The translations under genes were made by a program, and so were the position numbers. A stretch of 64,000 nucleotides of DNA, from assembly GCA_905183005.1 (NCBI GenBank), contig CAJJDO010000089.1, forward strand, positions 80,657-144,656, given 5' to 3'. Origin of the DNA: Paramecium pentaurelia. Taxonomy: Eukaryota > Ciliophora > Oligohymenophorea > Peniculida > Parameciidae. Below are positions 63,048-64,000 of the stretch, piece by piece (the first letter of the stretch is position 1; every line of letters begins with the position of its first letter). The notes beneath the pieces were generated by a model, which had not been told where the DNA came from, did no database searches, and saw only the letters and a list, made by a program, of their open reading frames with translations.

Positions 63048-63566
63048 ATGTTTGACCACGACTCTTTGTTTCAAACAGAAAATGGAGAAAATGATGCGGA
63101 ATTTCAATAATCTGATTTCAATTAAACCTACCATTAACCAACCTCTATGACAAAGTGTGAAACCATCAAAATTAAAGAAGAAGACATCAATTATAAAAAC
63201 TTTCCAAAAATGATTGGGAACAATATTGTTAAATGGATTAAAAAAAATAAATATTCGAAACAACCTAATTATATTCCTAAAGGATTTAAGGGATTGATTG
63301 AATTGAGAGAAAGAGAAAAATAATCTAAAATAAAGATTAAAGACTTAAGAGATACTATAATTGATGATACTGAATCACAAACTTTATTTTAAGAATACAT
63401 TTCTGATCAATTATTCTTAGATTTAATATTTAGCAATAAAGTTGCTGATCCATTCTCTTATATACCTGGAATTAGTAATTACTATTCTGCTGCTTAAGAA
63501 CCAGAGAAAATGAAAAGTAACTATTTTATGAGAAAGGAATTCATAAATTAAGAAGTTCAAATGTGA
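63048..63566 (+). CDS. Hypothetical protein, tandem paralogue 2
   Basis: Intronless 172-residue frame, ATG at 63048, TGA at 63564-63566. Same block order as the gene at 62448: Asn-Phe-Pro-Lys-Met-Ile-Gly-Asn-Asn, Ile-Pro-Lys-Gly, Asp-Leu-Arg, Leu-Phe-Leu-Asp-Leu-Ile, Gly-Ile-Ser-Asn-Tyr-Tyr-Ser-Ala-Ala, Pro-Glu-Lys-Met. The N-terminal 50 residues are unrelated and acidic. Divergence outside the blocks shows the duplication is not recent. Confidence 0.85.
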
Positions 63567-63625
63567 TTTCTTTATTATATGTTACTTTTAATGATTTATT
63601 TTATTTATTAAATTAGCTGTTTTTA

Positions 63626-64000
63626 ATGAATCCTTATTGTTCTATGCATAAAGAAGATATTATTAACTTTTGTGTAGATTCCAATTGTTAAACTAGATGC
63701 TTATGCAAATTATGTAAACATGAACATGAGACAGTTCCAATCTAATATCTCATTGATAATGTTTTTGTAAAAGAAACTATGAATATTGTAACAATATTCA
63801 AGGCAATAATATAAAAGTTAGTTCATTCTATTGAGAATGACTTAACAACCTAATTATATGAAATAAAGTATGAAAAACCTCCTAAAGAAATAACCTAATT
63901 AAGTGCATTTCTCAAGAAAAAATATTAGATTTATTAAGTTCTTAGAGAATCAATTTCTTCAAAATTACAAAGAGTAATTGATGCTATTAAATCACCTGTC
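63626..64000 (+). CDS. B-box protein, N-terminal part (cut by window end)
   Basis: The ATG at 63626 opens a 125-codon frame still open at the window edge, no intron so far. It starts with a B-box-like finger: Cys at 5, His-Lys-Glu-Asp, Phe-Cys-Val-Asp-Ser-Asn-Cys, Arg-Cys-Leu-Cys-Lys-Leu-Cys, His-Glu-His-Glu, then a helical, coiled-coil-like stretch. It is the third gene of this kind in the window; the C-terminal domain is not visible. Confidence 0.85.

Overview
The window is nuclear DNA of a ciliate, most likely Paramecium or a close relative. TAA and TAG are read as glutamine throughout and TGA is the only stop. Genes are interrupted by introns of about 21-36 nt (mostly 22-30) that start GTA/GTN and end AG, the sequence is roughly 80% A+T, and intergenic gaps are often under 100 nt. 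A standard-code ORF search breaks every gene at its Gln codons, so the models below were read by hand with TGA-only stops. For each spliced model given as intact, I checked that the exon sum is a multiple of three.

Left arm (1-18 kb): sparse, with several broken frames. It opens with the 3' end of a gene, then a 1,509-bp sequence present twice around a single N (637-3655, probably an assembly artefact). Next come a WD40-like gene (5171-6259, minus), a VWA-domain gene (7278-8974, minus), small uncertain ORFs, and a large secreted/membrane protein with DUF4215 Cys-rich repeats (10871-14313, minus). An F-box-like protein with a dynein-stalk-like segment (15640-16464, minus) and an H-type lectin pseudogene (16795-17454, plus) follow.

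Middle (18-37 kb): an unknown spliced gene (18424-19493), a TPR gene in which each 34-residue repeat is its own exon (19590-22009), and a putative N-myristoylated protein (22415-23344), all minus. A plus-strand block then holds a four-module adenylate kinase 9-like protein (23372-29558), a 1,885-residue Gln-rich coiled-coil protein (29654-35436), a small protein with repeated GRD-Y-GG elements (35483-36026) and a KH-domain protein (36062-37190). The first three look like a ciliary/cytoskeletal neighbourhood.

Right arm (37-64 kb): dense and mostly intact. In order: a P-loop GTPase fused to an HSP20/alpha-crystallin domain, a PIEZO mechanosensitive channel, a B-box/coiled-coil/WD40 protein, the splicing factor PHF5A/Rds3, an FAD monooxygenase, an unknown repeat protein, a thiolase and a SLY1 (Sec1/Munc18) protein. 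These are followed by a divergent mitochondrial carrier-family protein, a second B-box protein, a 776-residue coiled-coil protein, a GST-like protein, a tandem pair of unknown paralogues and the start of a third B-box gene cut by the window end.

The genes are independent eukaryotic units, not operons. Themes are cilia and cytoskeleton (AK9, coiled-coil, TPR), membrane and mechanosensing (PIEZO, DUF4215 protein) and housekeeping (PHF5A, thiolase, SLY1). I saw no rRNA, tRNA, CRISPR array, transposase or telomere, but no RNA-gene search could be run.
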